64,000 bases of DNA, taken from positions 62,001-126,000 of the forward strand of contig NZ_JALKAP010000013.1 of the NCBI RefSeq assembly GCF_023016045.1. The letters are read 5' to 3'. The first letter of the stretch is position 1; every line of letters starts with the position of its first letter. A model generated the notes under the pieces. That model saw nothing but the letters and a program-made list of their open reading frames with translations, had not been told where the DNA came from and did not search any database. Shown piece by piece: positions 8,683 to 18,660 of the stretch. A program made the position numbers and the translations under genes. Origin of the DNA: Marinobacter sp. S6332. GTDB lineage: Bacteria > Pseudomonadota > Gammaproteobacteria > Pseudomonadales > Oleiphilaceae.

Positions 8683-9141
8683 TTAAGCTAAGGACTCGTT
8701 GGCAAGGGTTTCCAGATAGTCCAAGTTGGGAATCCAGGCTGTTTCGCCATCAACGTCAACCAGCATTAAATCGGCAGGCCCGTTTTCAGCCTCGAGTTGT
8801 TTGATCTGCTCTTGCCCAATTCGAACTTGACTGGGAATGCCCTGAGTAATCAGAGCAATAAAGCGAAGCTTTTTGTTGGCACTAACACTGTTGAGCACAA
8901 CAATCCGGCCACGGTTTTCACCGGGCACAGTCAAATTGCCACCATTGGCCGCATCGTAGGAGACAACCGGTAAACTCAGCCCCCTCCAATCGAGGAAGCC
9001 CGCAAGCCAGTCGGGTGCCCCGGTACCAGCATCGTTGCTGGCATAGTCCACCACCTCGGCAATGGATACGTTAGGCAGTAAAAGCTGTCGCCCGCTCACA
9101 GGAATCATGACGCAGGAGAGGGTTTGGCTGTTGTCATTCAT
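8683..9141 (-). CDS. chpC: CheW-like protein ChpC
   Basis: Second CheW-type adaptor of the Pil-Chp system, coupling receptors to the ChpA kinase. The 152-residue product is a single CheW domain (VSGRQLLLPNVSIAEVV, FLDWRGLSLPVVSYD, and GRIVVLNS in the first two thirds). It is the last gene of the pilG-chpC operon in this window, 11 bases after chpB. The short spacer that follows holds the start of the zur promoter region. In Pseudomonas aeruginosa chpC is followed by chpD and chpE, which are absent here. Confidence 0.88.
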   Translation of the reverse strand: MNDNSQTLSCVMIPVSGRQLLLPNVSIAEVVDYASNDAGTGAPDWLAGFLDWRGLSLPVVSYDAANGGNLTVPGENRGRIVVLNSVSANKKLRFIALITQGIPSQVRIGQEQIKQLEAENGPADLMLVDVDGETAWIPNLDYLETLANESLA

Positions 9142-9152
9142 TGCTTGTGTCC

Positions 9153-10205
9153 TCAGGCGGAGCCCCGTTTCTGCCTGCCTTTAAGCAAGCAGGATTCTTC
9201 GATGGTTTTAACCAGTTCCCGGGCTAGCTGCTCGGGTGTACCGCAGAAGCTGGCGCAGCCAGTAGCGGCGACAGAATCTGGCATTGAGCTGTTGCCACAA
9301 CTGGTGCTTTCCTGCACCCAGATTCGGCTTCCATAAGCTTTAAGCAAAGGCGCTGCTATTGCACCATCATTACCCATGCCGGAAAACAGGATTGCATGAC
9401 AGTGAGCGCCATAATGGTCGGCCGTATTCAGTAGCACCTTATCAATCGAGGGGCTATAAGGCCCGGGCCAAGGTGTGTCCTGTTCTGTTAGAACACCGGT
9501 CGTATCAAACTTCCATTCGTGCTCGACTGGCATCAGCACTACATCGCCATTTTTCACCCTATAGTTCTCTTCTGCATGCCGCAGCTTGTAATGGGCATGA
9601 CGGCCAAGCACCCGGGTGAGCACTTCGGCAAAATTACCATCAATATGCTGGGCGTACACGAAACCGACTGGCAGGCCCGGTGGCAGGCTGTCCAGAAAGG
9701 CTTTCACTGCGGCAGGGCCACCAAGCGAAGCACATAATACCCAGATTTCGTCAGCCACAGAGCCGGGGGCTGCCGGTGCGAGCCACTGTGGCAGCTCGGA
9801 TGATACCGGGCTTTCCGGAACCCGCACTTCAAGTTCTTCGATGCTGGCTTTGGAATCCAGCTGGGCAAGGTCACCCAGTTGCTGCTCCAGCTTGCCCAGT
9901 AACCTTCGCTCCCAGCGAAAGTAATTTGTGGTGCCGGAGCTGGGTGCTTGATCCAGCCCGAACAGAACCGGCGCTTCGGTATTATCCAACAGGTAATCAA
10001 ACAGCGCCGGGTGGTCTGCCTCGTCTTCCAGTGTTACCAACCAGAGCCCGGCTTCCGGAAAGTCGGGGTGGCTCTGCAACCGCTCCGGGTCGCCGGAGAA
10101 ACAAACATCAAGGCCGAACTTGGCGGCGGCTGCCTGCAGTCGATGCCGCTGCAGGACAATGTCCGACACGATTCCAACTCGAGCCCGACCGCTTTGGCCG
10201 GTCAT
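9153..10205 (-). CDS. chpB: Chemotaxis methylesterase ChpB (CheB-like)
   Basis: Removes methyl groups from the PilJ receptor, resetting adaptation in the pilus chemosensory pathway. The C-terminal CheB esterase domain (about 150-345) has the triad Ser160 (CASLGG), His187 (AQHIDG) and Asp280 (GMGNDG). The first ~90 residues look like a decayed receiver domain (VGIVSDIVLQRHRL start, LWLVTLEDE where the phospho-acceptor strand should be), with no clear phosphorylatable Asp, so control by ChpA phosphorylation is doubtful. The ATG overlaps the last base of the chpA stop (TAATG), implying coupled translation. Confidence 0.9.
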   Translation of the reverse strand: MTGQSGRARVGIVSDIVLQRHRLQAAAAKFGLDVCFSGDPERLQSHPDFPEAGLWLVTLEDEADHPALFDYLLDNTEAPVLFGLDQAPSSGTTNYFRWERRLLGKLEQQLGDLAQLDSKASIEELEVRVPESPVSSELPQWLAPAAPGSVADEIWVLCASLGGPAAVKAFLDSLPPGLPVGFVYAQHIDGNFAEVLTRVLGRHAHYKLRHAEENYRVKNGDVVLMPVEHEWKFDTTGVLTEQDTPWPGPYSPSIDKVLLNTADHYGAHCHAILFSGMGNDGAIAAPLLKAYGSRIWVQESTSCGNSSMPDSVAATGCASFCGTPEQLARELVKTIEESCLLKGRQKRGSA

Positions 10206-13200
10206 TACTGCTTACCGGTTAGCCGTTCAATGGTCTTCAGCAACTCGGTCTCCTGGAACGGCTTGCCGAGGTATTCATTCACGCCGATAGCCAGTGCCCG
10301 TTCACGGTGCTTTTCGCCGGTTCGGGAAGTAATCATACAAATTGGCATATCGCGCAGGTTGTCATCGTGCCTTACGAAGCTGGCAACCTCAAAGCCATCC
10401 ATACGCGGCATTTCAATATCCAGAAGCATGATGTCCGGCTTGTGATCCTGCAATTGCGCTACAGCATCCAAACCATCTTTTGCGGTGATAACTTCCATAC
10501 CATTACGTTCAAGTAGGCGCGAGGTAACCTTGCGTACGGTAACCGAGTCGTCCACCACCATGATAACGGTGGGCCGTTCTTCAAAGCGGGCGGACTCCCG
10601 AACTTTTTCGAGTTCGGTTAGGCGCTGACGCTCAGACAAGATATCGGAACGAATCATGGCTGGCAGATCAAGAATTACCACCACGTTACCATCACCCAGA
10701 ATGGTGGCACCGGATACGCCTCGAACAGTACCGAATTGCGGCCCTAGCGATTTAACAACAATTTCTCGACTGCCCATCAGGTTGTCTACCTGAAGTGCCA
10801 TGGGTTGTTCTGCGCCACGAACCAGAATCACTGGCAGCGGCAAGGCTTGGCCCTGCAGCTTGGGGTGGTGGTCGCTGTTCAGCAGGCTGCCCAAATACTG
10901 CAAGCGGTACTCCTGACCTGCGTATTCGTACATGGGAGCATCCGGCTTGTAATATTCCTCAAGCTCGTAGGTGCTAACCCGGACGATACCTTCGATGGTG
11001 TTGAGGGGGATGGCGTAGAAGTCTTCACCTGTGGATACCATTAGAGCGCGGTTTACTGAAACGGTGAACGGCAGTCGAACGGTAAATACAGCACCTCTTC
11101 CCACCTGCGATTCAATTTCTAGGCTTCCACCGAGCTGTTTGATCTCACTGGCTACCACGTCCATGCCAACGCCGCGGCCGGAAATCTGTGTCACGTTTTG
11201 GGCGGTTGAGAAACCGGGTTGTAAGATAAACTGGAGAATCTCACGCTCGGAGAGATCTTCATCCTCCTGCAACAGCCCCTGACGAATAGCCTTGTCCCGG
11301 ATCACGTTAGAAGGTATGCCAGCACCATCGTCCACCATGCGCAGCACTACATCGCCGCCTTCGCGGGCCAGAGACAAGGTAACTTCGCCTGCTTCTGCTT
11401 TACCCTTTTTCTTACGGTCAGCCGGGCTCTCGATACCGTGGTCGATGGCGTTGCGCAACATGTGCTCCAGCGGCGCAATCATACGCTCCAGAATGTTGCG
11501 ATCCATTTCGCCTTCGGCATTGCGAACATCAAACTCGACTTTTTTGCCCAATTCGCCACTGATCTGACGCACGATTCGACGTAGGCGCGGCACCATGGAG
11601 ACAAATGGAATCATTCGGGTCTTCATCAGACCTTCCTGAAGCTCGGTATTGATACGAGATTGCTGAACCAGCAGTGTTTCTGTATCCCGAACCCTGTCAG
11701 CCAGCGTCTCACGCAAATCCGCAAGGTCTGAGGAGGATTCCGTTAGCGCCCGCGATAACTGCTGGATGGATGAATACCGGTCCATTTCCAGCGGATCGAA
11801 GTCGTCTCCGTAATCCGGCCCATGCTCTTTCTCGGCGCTGAACAGAATTTGTGCCTCGGTTTCGATTTCCATCCGGCGCAGCTGTTCCCGCAAACGCTCG
11901 ATGGTCGCGGCCATTTCATCCAAGGTGTGGCCGAAATCACTGCTTTGCTGTTCCAGTCGGCCACGGGTAATACTGGTTTCACCCGCTAGGTTAACCAGTT
12001 CATCCAACAATGGTGCGGATACCCGTATGGTTTCCTGAGCGGCACGCTGAGCATCCGCCGCTCTATCCCGAGCCTTAGCCCGGACAGGCTTGGGTGCAGG
12101 TTTAACCTGAACTTCTGGCTGTGCCGGGGTTTGAACCTCAGATGCCGCTTCGGCATCGGGCTCAATAGTTGCTGCATTGGATTCGTAGCGCCCTCGTATA
12201 TCGGCAACCAGAGCAATAATGCCATCATGATCCTGAGTAATGGCTTGCCATTGACTGTCATCAGGAGCCTGACCGCCCAGATCAATCAAGCGTGTTTCGA
12301 AGCTATGAGCTTTGTCACCCAATTGGGAGAGCTGGGATAAACGTGCGCCGCCTTTCAATGTATGGAGTGCGCGCTGTGCTTCCTGATTGAAGTGGCTGTT
12401 GGCCGGGTCTTTGCGCCAGTCGGCAAGAAGCTGCTCCAACTGGTCCATGATCTCGCCAGCTTCTTCCAGGAATATCTCTAGAATCTCCGGATCGATGGCG
12501 TCTTGATCGGCGCTTGCCTCTTCTTCCTGTGGTGTCTCCAGGCTTTCGGTATCCAGTGCCTGTGCACTGCTGAACGCTGCAAGTAGGTCAGCCTCTGCTA
12601 CCGGTTCCCTCCCTTGCGCCAGTTCATCAAGCATGGCCCTCAGGTTATCTAGCCCGCGTCCGCTCAGAGTGAGCAGAAGCTTCTGATTGCCCGGGGTCGA
12701 CATGAGTAGATCGAGTGCGCCTGCCCAGGCTTCCGCCAATTCTGCAATGGGGTCAACATCAGACAGCCGGGCGCCACCCTTTAGAGTGTGCAATTCTTGC
12801 TGAAGCTGCCCAGCGCCGTTCATTGTCTGAGGGTCTTCACGCCATTGGTCTAAGCACTCGCTGATGGCGTCATGGATCTCATGACCTTCATCTAAGAAAA
12901 TGCTGGCGATATCGTTGTGTTCACCTTCATCTTCATCTTTATCTTCGGCGTACGCGTCCGCTGGCGTGATTTCAGGAGAGGCTACAGGGGTCTCGATTTC
13001 CTCAGACTCTGCTTCGGTGGGCACAGGTTCGCCACTGAGAATTGCCTCAACCTGATTCACCAAATCGATGGCGGGCGGGCAGGGCTTTTGGGTAGCAACC
13101 TGCTCAACCATTTGCGCTAGACGGTCGTGACAGGCAAAAAGTACGTCGTTCATGGCACTGCTGGCTTCTAGCTGGCCTTCGGCCACTTTCTCGAATAGAT

Positions 13201-16200
13201 CCTCGAGCACGTGGGTTAGGTCACCAATGGCTTCAACGCCAGCCATGCGGGCGCCACCCTTCAAGGTGTGAACGTCGCGCTGAAGTTCTGCGGCAACCGA
13301 ACGATTAGATGGGTCTTCACTCCAGGTGTGCAGAGCACTGCCCGTTGAGTTGATCAGGTCATAGGCCTCTTCAAGGAAGATGCCAATGAGTTCCGGATCC
13401 ATGTGCGAAAGATCGGTTCCGACCTCTTCCGTATCTGGCGCTTCTGCTTCTTCAAGCTCCAGCAGCGGCGGCAAGATATCTTCAGATTCTACGCTGTCCG
13501 GCTCATCGGGTAGCGCCACATCTGTAACTGGCCGCGAGCTGCCAGTGCTATCCATGTAAGCGTGGATTTCACTGATGAGATCCGGCGCAGGGTGAGGCAG
13601 CTCCTTGGCATCCAGACTGTCCACCATGGCAGCCAATCGGTCATGACAACGGAATAGAAGGTCTGACAACTCTTCGTTAACGGACAGCCGTTTTTCGGTC
13701 AGCCCTTCGAACAGGTTTTCAAGCTCATGGGCCAGATCGCCTACTGCTGAAATATCGGCAAGTCGAGCGCCGCCCTTCAAGGTGTGAAGGTCTCGCTGTA
13801 GCAGGCGCAGTATTTCTAGACTGCCGGTAGCTTCGCTCCAGCTTTGCAGGGCTTCCGCCGTGCTGTTGATGAGTTCCCGCGCCTCTTCGAGGAAAATCTC
13901 TGCGAGTTCGTCATCTAATTCACTGTCAGAGACGTCGGCATCGCCATCATCTGCCCAGTCGGTTTCAGGTAGAGGTAGGTCGGACGTTGGCTGCGGCTCT
14001 TTGCTCGTTTCATCAGCAACAGAGGGATCAAGCTCGTCCATGTCGAAGCTGAGGTCGATTTCTTCCAGATCTTCTGTGAACTCTTGGTCGAAGGCGCTTT
14101 TACCTTCGTCGGCTTCGGAGAAAGATGCGGTCAGTGCTTCAAGCTCCGTCACCAGTTCGTCGCCAGATTCGGTAGCCAGCCCTGCGGCAACCTGATCCAT
14201 CATATTGATCAGGTGCTCGTGGGCGTTGCGCAGGGTCGCGAAGAACTGTTCATCCGGTGCTTCGTTCCGGGCTGCGGTGGCCACGTAAACTTCTTGCAAG
14301 GCTTCTGACAACGCTGCGACATCCGGTAGCCCAGCGTCGGAGGCAGCGTCGGTAAGCTGCGTCAGCTCTGCTGTGAGGCGCTGAATCGGATCTTGGTCTT
14401 GAGGGTTTTCTGCCCACTGCGCAAGAATAAGATCGGCATCCAGAACAACGTCCAAACCTTCATTGAGGAATAGCTGAACCAGCTGAGAAGGCGCCGGTTG
14501 TGTACTACCGCTGGTATCTTCACTGTAGCTGTGGAGTGTTTCGTTGGAGATGCGCTCCAGCTTTTCCAGAAACTCGTCAGTGCCGGGCAACGAGGCTTGG
14601 GGTTGCTTGCGTATCTGGGCCAAGCCTTGTGTCAGGAATTCGCAGGCCGTTTCAATCAGTGAAAGCACGTCACGGTCGGCGCGCAGATTTTGCGCGCGGG
14701 ACTCTTTTACGAAGCGCTCAAGCGGCGCAATAACCGCTGCAATTGGCGCTATGCCTGCCGTATGCGCGCTGCCTTTGAGGGTATGTAATGCCCGTGAAAG
14801 GTTATCAGTGTAGGAAACGCTAATCTTGTCACCAGCAGATGCCAGATACTCTTTGAGGGTTTGCAGATGGGTCTCTGTTTCGCTCTCGAAGATATCCAGT
14901 AGCACCGGATCGGCAGCTTCATCCTCCTCATAGAGTTCGGCTTCAGTGCCTTCTATTTCAATAGAGCCAGATACACTATCGGCTTCGGCGGCAGGCATGG
15001 TGCTGGCATCCGGGATTTCACCGTCCGCAAGCGCTTTCGCCCGCGCTTCCAAACCTGAGGTATCAAACGAAGGCGGCTGATGGTTTTCAAAATCACTGAC
15101 CAGAGCCGGGAAAACTTCGGTGGCATCTTCCAGCAGACGAGCAATGTCGTCGTTCATGAAGGTACTGCCGTCGATCACACGGTTCAGCAGGTTCTCTACC
15201 GACCAGGCAAGCTCTCCCACAACCAGTGCACCGACCATACGGCCGCTGCCTTTGAGCGTATGATAGGCACGGCGGACTTCAGCAAGTGCGCTACGGTCAT
15301 CGTGCTGACGCAGCAACATGGGCAGGTATTCACGGATGGTGTCCAGAACCTCGCCCGCTTCTTCGACAAAAATCTCCAGAATTTCGTCGTCAATCAAGTC
15401 GTCCTGTTGCTCAGAGCGGGAAGCTACTACCGGCTCTGGAGAAGTCTCAACAATGGGCATCTCATGCGGGGTTTCGAAGGTCTCCGGCGTTTCAGCCTGC
15501 TCGCCTTCGCTGCGACGGGTTGTTGCCATGGCTTCGCCACGCTCAATCAACTCGGCAACGTCACCCGTGGTTTGGCCATCGCGGAACTCATGAATCAGCG
15601 AGGGAATGCGGGCGTTCGCTTCATCGATGTATGAGAACAGATCGTCATTAGGCTTGATGCTTTGATCAATAACTCGGTTCAGCAGATTTTCCACAGACCA
15701 GGCGAGCTCGCCTAGGCTGGTAGCGCCAACCAAACGACCACTGCCTTTGAGCGTGTGGTACGCGCGGCGGACTTCGGTCAGTGCCGGACGGTCGTCGTGG
15801 TTTTGACGGAGACGCGGGTAAAATTCGTGGATTGTCTCCAGAACTTCTTCGGCTTCCTCTACAAAAATGCCGAGAATTTCGTCGTCCAAAAGTTCTTCAT
15901 CGGAGCCTTTGGTTTCGAGTTGTTGCGCTGTGCCACTTGCGATGGGCGCATCTTCTTCAGTAATAGGCTCAACTACCGGTATTTCTTCCGCTGCGGGCTC
16001 TGTGCCCCAGGTGGGTTCCTCGCCTACCGGGAAGCCAAGGCTTGCAAGGCTCTCTTCCGCGATGCGCAGAATATCTTCGTTATCACTGATGCCTTCTGCC
16101 AGTCGCTCAAGGTAGTACTCGATGCTGGTGATTGCATCGGCAAGGGTATCGAGCTGCTTCCAATCCGGAACGTGCCTGTCACTGAGCAGAACGTCTGAAA

Positions 16201-17722
16201 TGTAGCGTTCAGCAGAGGCTAGCATGCTGGCCACGCGCTCCAGTGGCACCAAGCTCAGGCCGCCACGAATGCTGTGAAGCAGGCCGGGAACATGTTCGAT
16301 TTCCCGAATGTCCCATTGGGAGGCAATAAAGTTGATGACCGCTGACTTTACCTGCTCCAGCGTATTGCGGGATTCCCTCAATAGCGCGCTGCTGGCCTCG
16401 CCGAGCTCTCGAGAACCCTGATTGCTTGGCAGGTTATCAATGTTGCTTCCGGAAGATTCCGGTTGCCGGTCACTGTCGAGCCCGGCAAGGCTGGCTTCCA
16501 CATAAAGCAGAGCGCCGGCTATGTCCATCATGGTGCCGTCGTCGACTAACTCACTCTGAACACTCAGTTTTTCTATAAGCTCGATTTGATCGGTAATAAC
16601 CTTTCGCGGTATGCCTAAACCCAGCACAGCAAGGGTATTACCCACCTGCACCAAGCCGGGAAGAAGGTCTTCGAGTTCGCTGTTTTGACGCAGCTCTGAC
16701 CGCACAAACAGGTCTAGCTGGTCTTTAAGTTTTGCAAGTTCTTCGTTGAGCGCACTAACAACAGAGTGAATCGCTTCACGGCCTGGACCGGAGACACGAT
16801 TTCGGGCAGCGACCACATCATCGTCAGACGGCAGGGCCTCACCTAGTTGGTAGCGGCTGCGCAGATCCCGGACGTTTTCGGAATCCAAATCCCGCGCCCG
16901 AGCGACGTAATAAAGTAGGTGCTTGAGCAGGGCATCGGGCGCTGGCTGTGAGAGAATATCTGCGTGCTCGTCGGTAAGGCGGCGGATTTCACTGTCGAGC
17001 TCACGCAGCAGGGATTTTACCGCAGCGTTAACCGGATTGGCTTTTGCCTGAAGGGTTTCCACGAAAGCAGCAGCTGCTTTCCAGAGTTCCCCGCGCGGAG
17101 TTCTCTGGCACAAGCGAATCAGCCTGTGGATAACCTTTTGCAGGTATACAAACTGGGCGTCGAGGTCTTCTTCGCGAATAATACCCGCAAGCGCAAACTG
17201 GTACATTTGCCGAAGCTTGCGAATATGGCCAAGCACCGTGGGGTCCTGCAGCCGTTGCGAGACACTGCTCGCTACCTTCATGCGTGAGGGCGCCAGATCG
17301 GGCTTGAACAGAGACGTGTCTGAAAGCAGGGAATCACCGCGTGCTGCCCGCAGATCGTTCAGCAGAGGTAGCAGCACCATGGGAAAATCATCTTGGCTAC
17401 TGGCCAGATGCTCCAGATACTGTGGAAGCTGCAGAATGGCCTGCATCAGTACCTCAACGGCTTCGTCCACGCTGGTGACGCTGTTATCCAGCACCGCCTG
17501 AGTGAGCTTTTCCATTTCTTCGGTCAGCAGAGCCGCACCGTAAAGCTCAACCATCTGCAGGGTGCCATGCACCTGATGGAGATAATTCAGGCAGAAACGC
17601 AGGCGTGCCGTGTCGTCACGATTTTCGACATACGCCTCAAGCGCATGCTGACCTTGGGTCAGCGTGTCCTGTATTTCGCCCCGAACCCAGTCGAGGGCGA
17701 TGCTGTCATGGTGATTGCCCAT
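10205..17722 (-). CDS. chpA: Giant hybrid chemotaxis kinase ChpA
   Basis: CheA-type histidine kinase of the Pil-Chp system, phosphorylating PilG and PilH to set pilus extension and retraction and surface-dependent cAMP. At 2505 residues it is slightly longer than P. aeruginosa ChpA. Seven canonical phosphotransfer sites HTLKGS/HTLKGG lie near residues 655, 821, 978, 1313, 1484, 1644 and 1788. Two aberrant ones lie at about 48 (HQVHGTL) and 479 (HSIRGG). The kinase core follows: dimerisation from ~1905 (LLDELVNLAGE), HATPase N-box near 2085 (NAIDHGIES) with DDGAGIP and GRGVGMDVV, a CheW domain (~2220-2360), and a C-terminal receiver with Asp near 2432 (LLDIEMPRMDG). Acidic linkers separate the Hpt repeats. 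Confidence 0.96.
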   Translation of the reverse strand: MGNHHDSIALDWVRGEIQDTLTQGQHALEAYVENRDDTARLRFCLNYLHQVHGTLQMVELYGAALLTEEMEKLTQAVLDNSVTSVDEAVEVLMQAILQLPQYLEHLASSQDDFPMVLLPLLNDLRAARGDSLLSDTSLFKPDLAPSRMKVASSVSQRLQDPTVLGHIRKLRQMYQFALAGIIREEDLDAQFVYLQKVIHRLIRLCQRTPRGELWKAAAAFVETLQAKANPVNAAVKSLLRELDSEIRRLTDEHADILSQPAPDALLKHLLYYVARARDLDSENVRDLRSRYQLGEALPSDDDVVAARNRVSGPGREAIHSVVSALNEELAKLKDQLDLFVRSELRQNSELEDLLPGLVQVGNTLAVLGLGIPRKVITDQIELIEKLSVQSELVDDGTMMDIAGALLYVEASLAGLDSDRQPESSGSNIDNLPSNQGSRELGEASSALLRESRNTLEQVKSAVINFIASQWDIREIEHVPGLLHSIRGGLSLVPLERVASMLASAERYISDVLLSDRHVPDWKQLDTLADAITSIEYYLERLAEGISDNEDILRIAEESLASLGFPVGEEPTWGTEPAAEEIPVVEPITEEDAPIASGTAQQLETKGSDEELLDDEILGIFVEEAEEVLETIHEFYPRLRQNHDDRPALTEVRRAYHTLKGSGRLVGATSLGELAWSVENLLNRVIDQSIKPNDDLFSYIDEANARIPSLIHEFRDGQTTGDVAELIERGEAMATTRRSEGEQAETPETFETPHEMPIVETSPEPVVASRSEQQDDLIDDEILEIFVEEAGEVLDTIREYLPMLLRQHDDRSALAEVRRAYHTLKGSGRMVGALVVGELAWSVENLLNRVIDGSTFMNDDIARLLEDATEVFPALVSDFENHQPPSFDTSGLEARAKALADGEIPDASTMPAAEADSVSGSIEIEGTEAELYEEDEAADPVLLDIFESETETHLQTLKEYLASAGDKISVSYTDNLSRALHTLKGSAHTAGIAPIAAVIAPLERFVKESRAQNLRADRDVLSLIETACEFLTQGLAQIRKQPQASLPGTDEFLEKLERISNETLHSYSEDTSGSTQPAPSQLVQLFLNEGLDVVLDADLILAQWAENPQDQDPIQRLTAELTQLTDAASDAGLPDVAALSEALQEVYVATAARNEAPDEQFFATLRNAHEHLINMMDQVAAGLATESGDELVTELEALTASFSEADEGKSAFDQEFTEDLEEIDLSFDMDELDPSVADETSKEPQPTSDLPLPETDWADDGDADVSDSELDDELAEIFLEEARELINSTAEALQSWSEATGSLEILRLLQRDLHTLKGGARLADISAVGDLAHELENLFEGLTEKRLSVNEELSDLLFRCHDRLAAMVDSLDAKELPHPAPDLISEIHAYMDSTGSSRPVTDVALPDEPDSVESEDILPPLLELEEAEAPDTEEVGTDLSHMDPELIGIFLEEAYDLINSTGSALHTWSEDPSNRSVAAELQRDVHTLKGGARMAGVEAIGDLTHVLEDLFEKVAEGQLEASSAMNDVLFACHDRLAQMVEQVATQKPCPPAIDLVNQVEAILSGEPVPTEAESEEIETPVASPEITPADAYAEDKDEDEGEHNDIASIFLDEGHEIHDAISECLDQWREDPQTMNGAGQLQQELHTLKGGARLSDVDPIAELAEAWAGALDLLMSTPGNQKLLLTLSGRGLDNLRAMLDELAQGREPVAEADLLAAFSSAQALDTESLETPQEEEASADQDAIDPEILEIFLEEAGEIMDQLEQLLADWRKDPANSHFNQEAQRALHTLKGGARLSQLSQLGDKAHSFETRLIDLGGQAPDDSQWQAITQDHDGIIALVADIRGRYESNAATIEPDAEAASEVQTPAQPEVQVKPAPKPVRAKARDRAADAQRAAQETIRVSAPLLDELVNLAGETSITRGRLEQQSSDFGHTLDEMAATIERLREQLRRMEIETEAQILFSAEKEHGPDYGDDFDPLEMDRYSSIQQLSRALTESSSDLADLRETLADRVRDTETLLVQQSRINTELQEGLMKTRMIPFVSMVPRLRRIVRQISGELGKKVEFDVRNAEGEMDRNILERMIAPLEHMLRNAIDHGIESPADRKKKGKAEAGEVTLSLAREGGDVVLRMVDDGAGIPSNVIRDKAIRQGLLQEDEDLSEREILQFILQPGFSTAQNVTQISGRGVGMDVVASEIKQLGGSLEIESQVGRGAVFTVRLPFTVSVNRALMVSTGEDFYAIPLNTIEGIVRVSTYELEEYYKPDAPMYEYAGQEYRLQYLGSLLNSDHHPKLQGQALPLPVILVRGAEQPMALQVDNLMGSREIVVKSLGPQFGTVRGVSGATILGDGNVVVILDLPAMIRSDILSERQRLTELEKVRESARFEERPTVIMVVDDSVTVRKVTSRLLERNGMEVITAKDGLDAVAQLQDHKPDIMLLDIEMPRMDGFEVASFVRHDDNLRDMPICMITSRTGEKHRERALAIGVNEYLGKPFQETELLKTIERLTGKQ

Positions 17723-17733
17723 AACCTCTCCGG

Positions 17734-18633
17734 TTATTCTTCGTCAGTCTGGCGTTTTATCCACGCCAGTACATGTTCCGAGGGTACCTTTTGAAGACCC
17801 GGGGGCTGCCAATCGGTCAGCTCTCCCTGGCCCAGAACCAGTAATCCCCCGGGCGCCAGCCGCTCTGCAAGTCGCCTGACAATGTCCCGCCTGCGCCAGC
17901 GACGGAAATAAATCAGCAAGTTCTGGCAGAAAATAATATTCATTCCGTGCATGGGCGCTTTATCCAGATCCAGTACATTCAGTCTGGTAAAGCAGACCCG
18001 TTCCCGGATGCTTTCGATAATTTCAACGGTATTCCGCTCGGCCGGGCGGAAGTACCGGGTTTTCATGTTTTCTTCCATGCCCAACAGTTTGCGGGCATTG
18101 AACTGGCCGGTCCGGGCCTTTTCAATAACCGGTGTACTTATATCCGAACCGGTTACGCCATACAGCGGTTGCAGCCCTAGTTGCGTCATGCACTCGTTCA
18201 GCACCATGGCCAAGGTGTATGGCTCTTCGCCGGATGAGCAACCAACACTCCAGGCCTCAATCGGCCGTTTTCGGAACTGCTCCCTTGGCCGCGTAAGAAC
18301 GTAGTCGGCAACCAGTCGGAAGGCATCAGGGTCCCGAAAAAAACGGGTTTCCTGCACCGTAAGCCGGTCAACCAGCGTTGACCATTCCCGTATGGCATCC
18401 GGCCCTGAGACAATCGTTTCGTAATAGGCTTGATAGCTGCTGCAGCCTATTTCTCGCATTCGGATAGCCAAATTGGTTTCCAGAAACGAGCGGCGCTCTG
18501 CAGGCAGCGTCATGCCGGTACGGTGCTCCAGTAGTGCTTGCCACTGGCTGAACTGCGCCTCATCCATTTCAGGAAGACGGCGCAGAAACCAGATGCTCTC
18601 GGCAGGTGACGGAGTGTTATGAAGTTCAGACAT
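17734..18633 (-). CDS. pilK: Chemotaxis methyltransferase PilK (CheR-like)
   Basis: S-adenosylmethionine-dependent methyltransferase expected to methylate glutamates of the PilJ receptor. The 299-residue protein has the CheR N-terminal helical domain (to about residue 100, ending in VQETRFFRD) and the SAM-binding core with EAWSVGCSSGEEPYTLAM. NIIFCQNLLIYF is the family segment normally FCRN. The replacement of R by Q in that motif is an oddity to note, because Arg is usual in CheR. It lies 27 bases after pilJ and 11 bases before chpA in one operon. Confidence 0.93.
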   Translation of the reverse strand: MSELHNTPSPAESIWFLRRLPEMDEAQFSQWQALLEHRTGMTLPAERRSFLETNLAIRMREIGCSSYQAYYETIVSGPDAIREWSTLVDRLTVQETRFFRDPDAFRLVADYVLTRPREQFRKRPIEAWSVGCSSGEEPYTLAMVLNECMTQLGLQPLYGVTGSDISTPVIEKARTGQFNARKLLGMEENMKTRYFRPAERNTVEIIESIRERVCFTRLNVLDLDKAPMHGMNIIFCQNLLIYFRRWRRRDIVRRLAERLAPGGLLVLGQGELTDWQPPGLQKVPSEHVLAWIKRQTDEE

Positions 18634-18660
18634 AAACCGCCATTAGCCTCGGGCTGAAAA

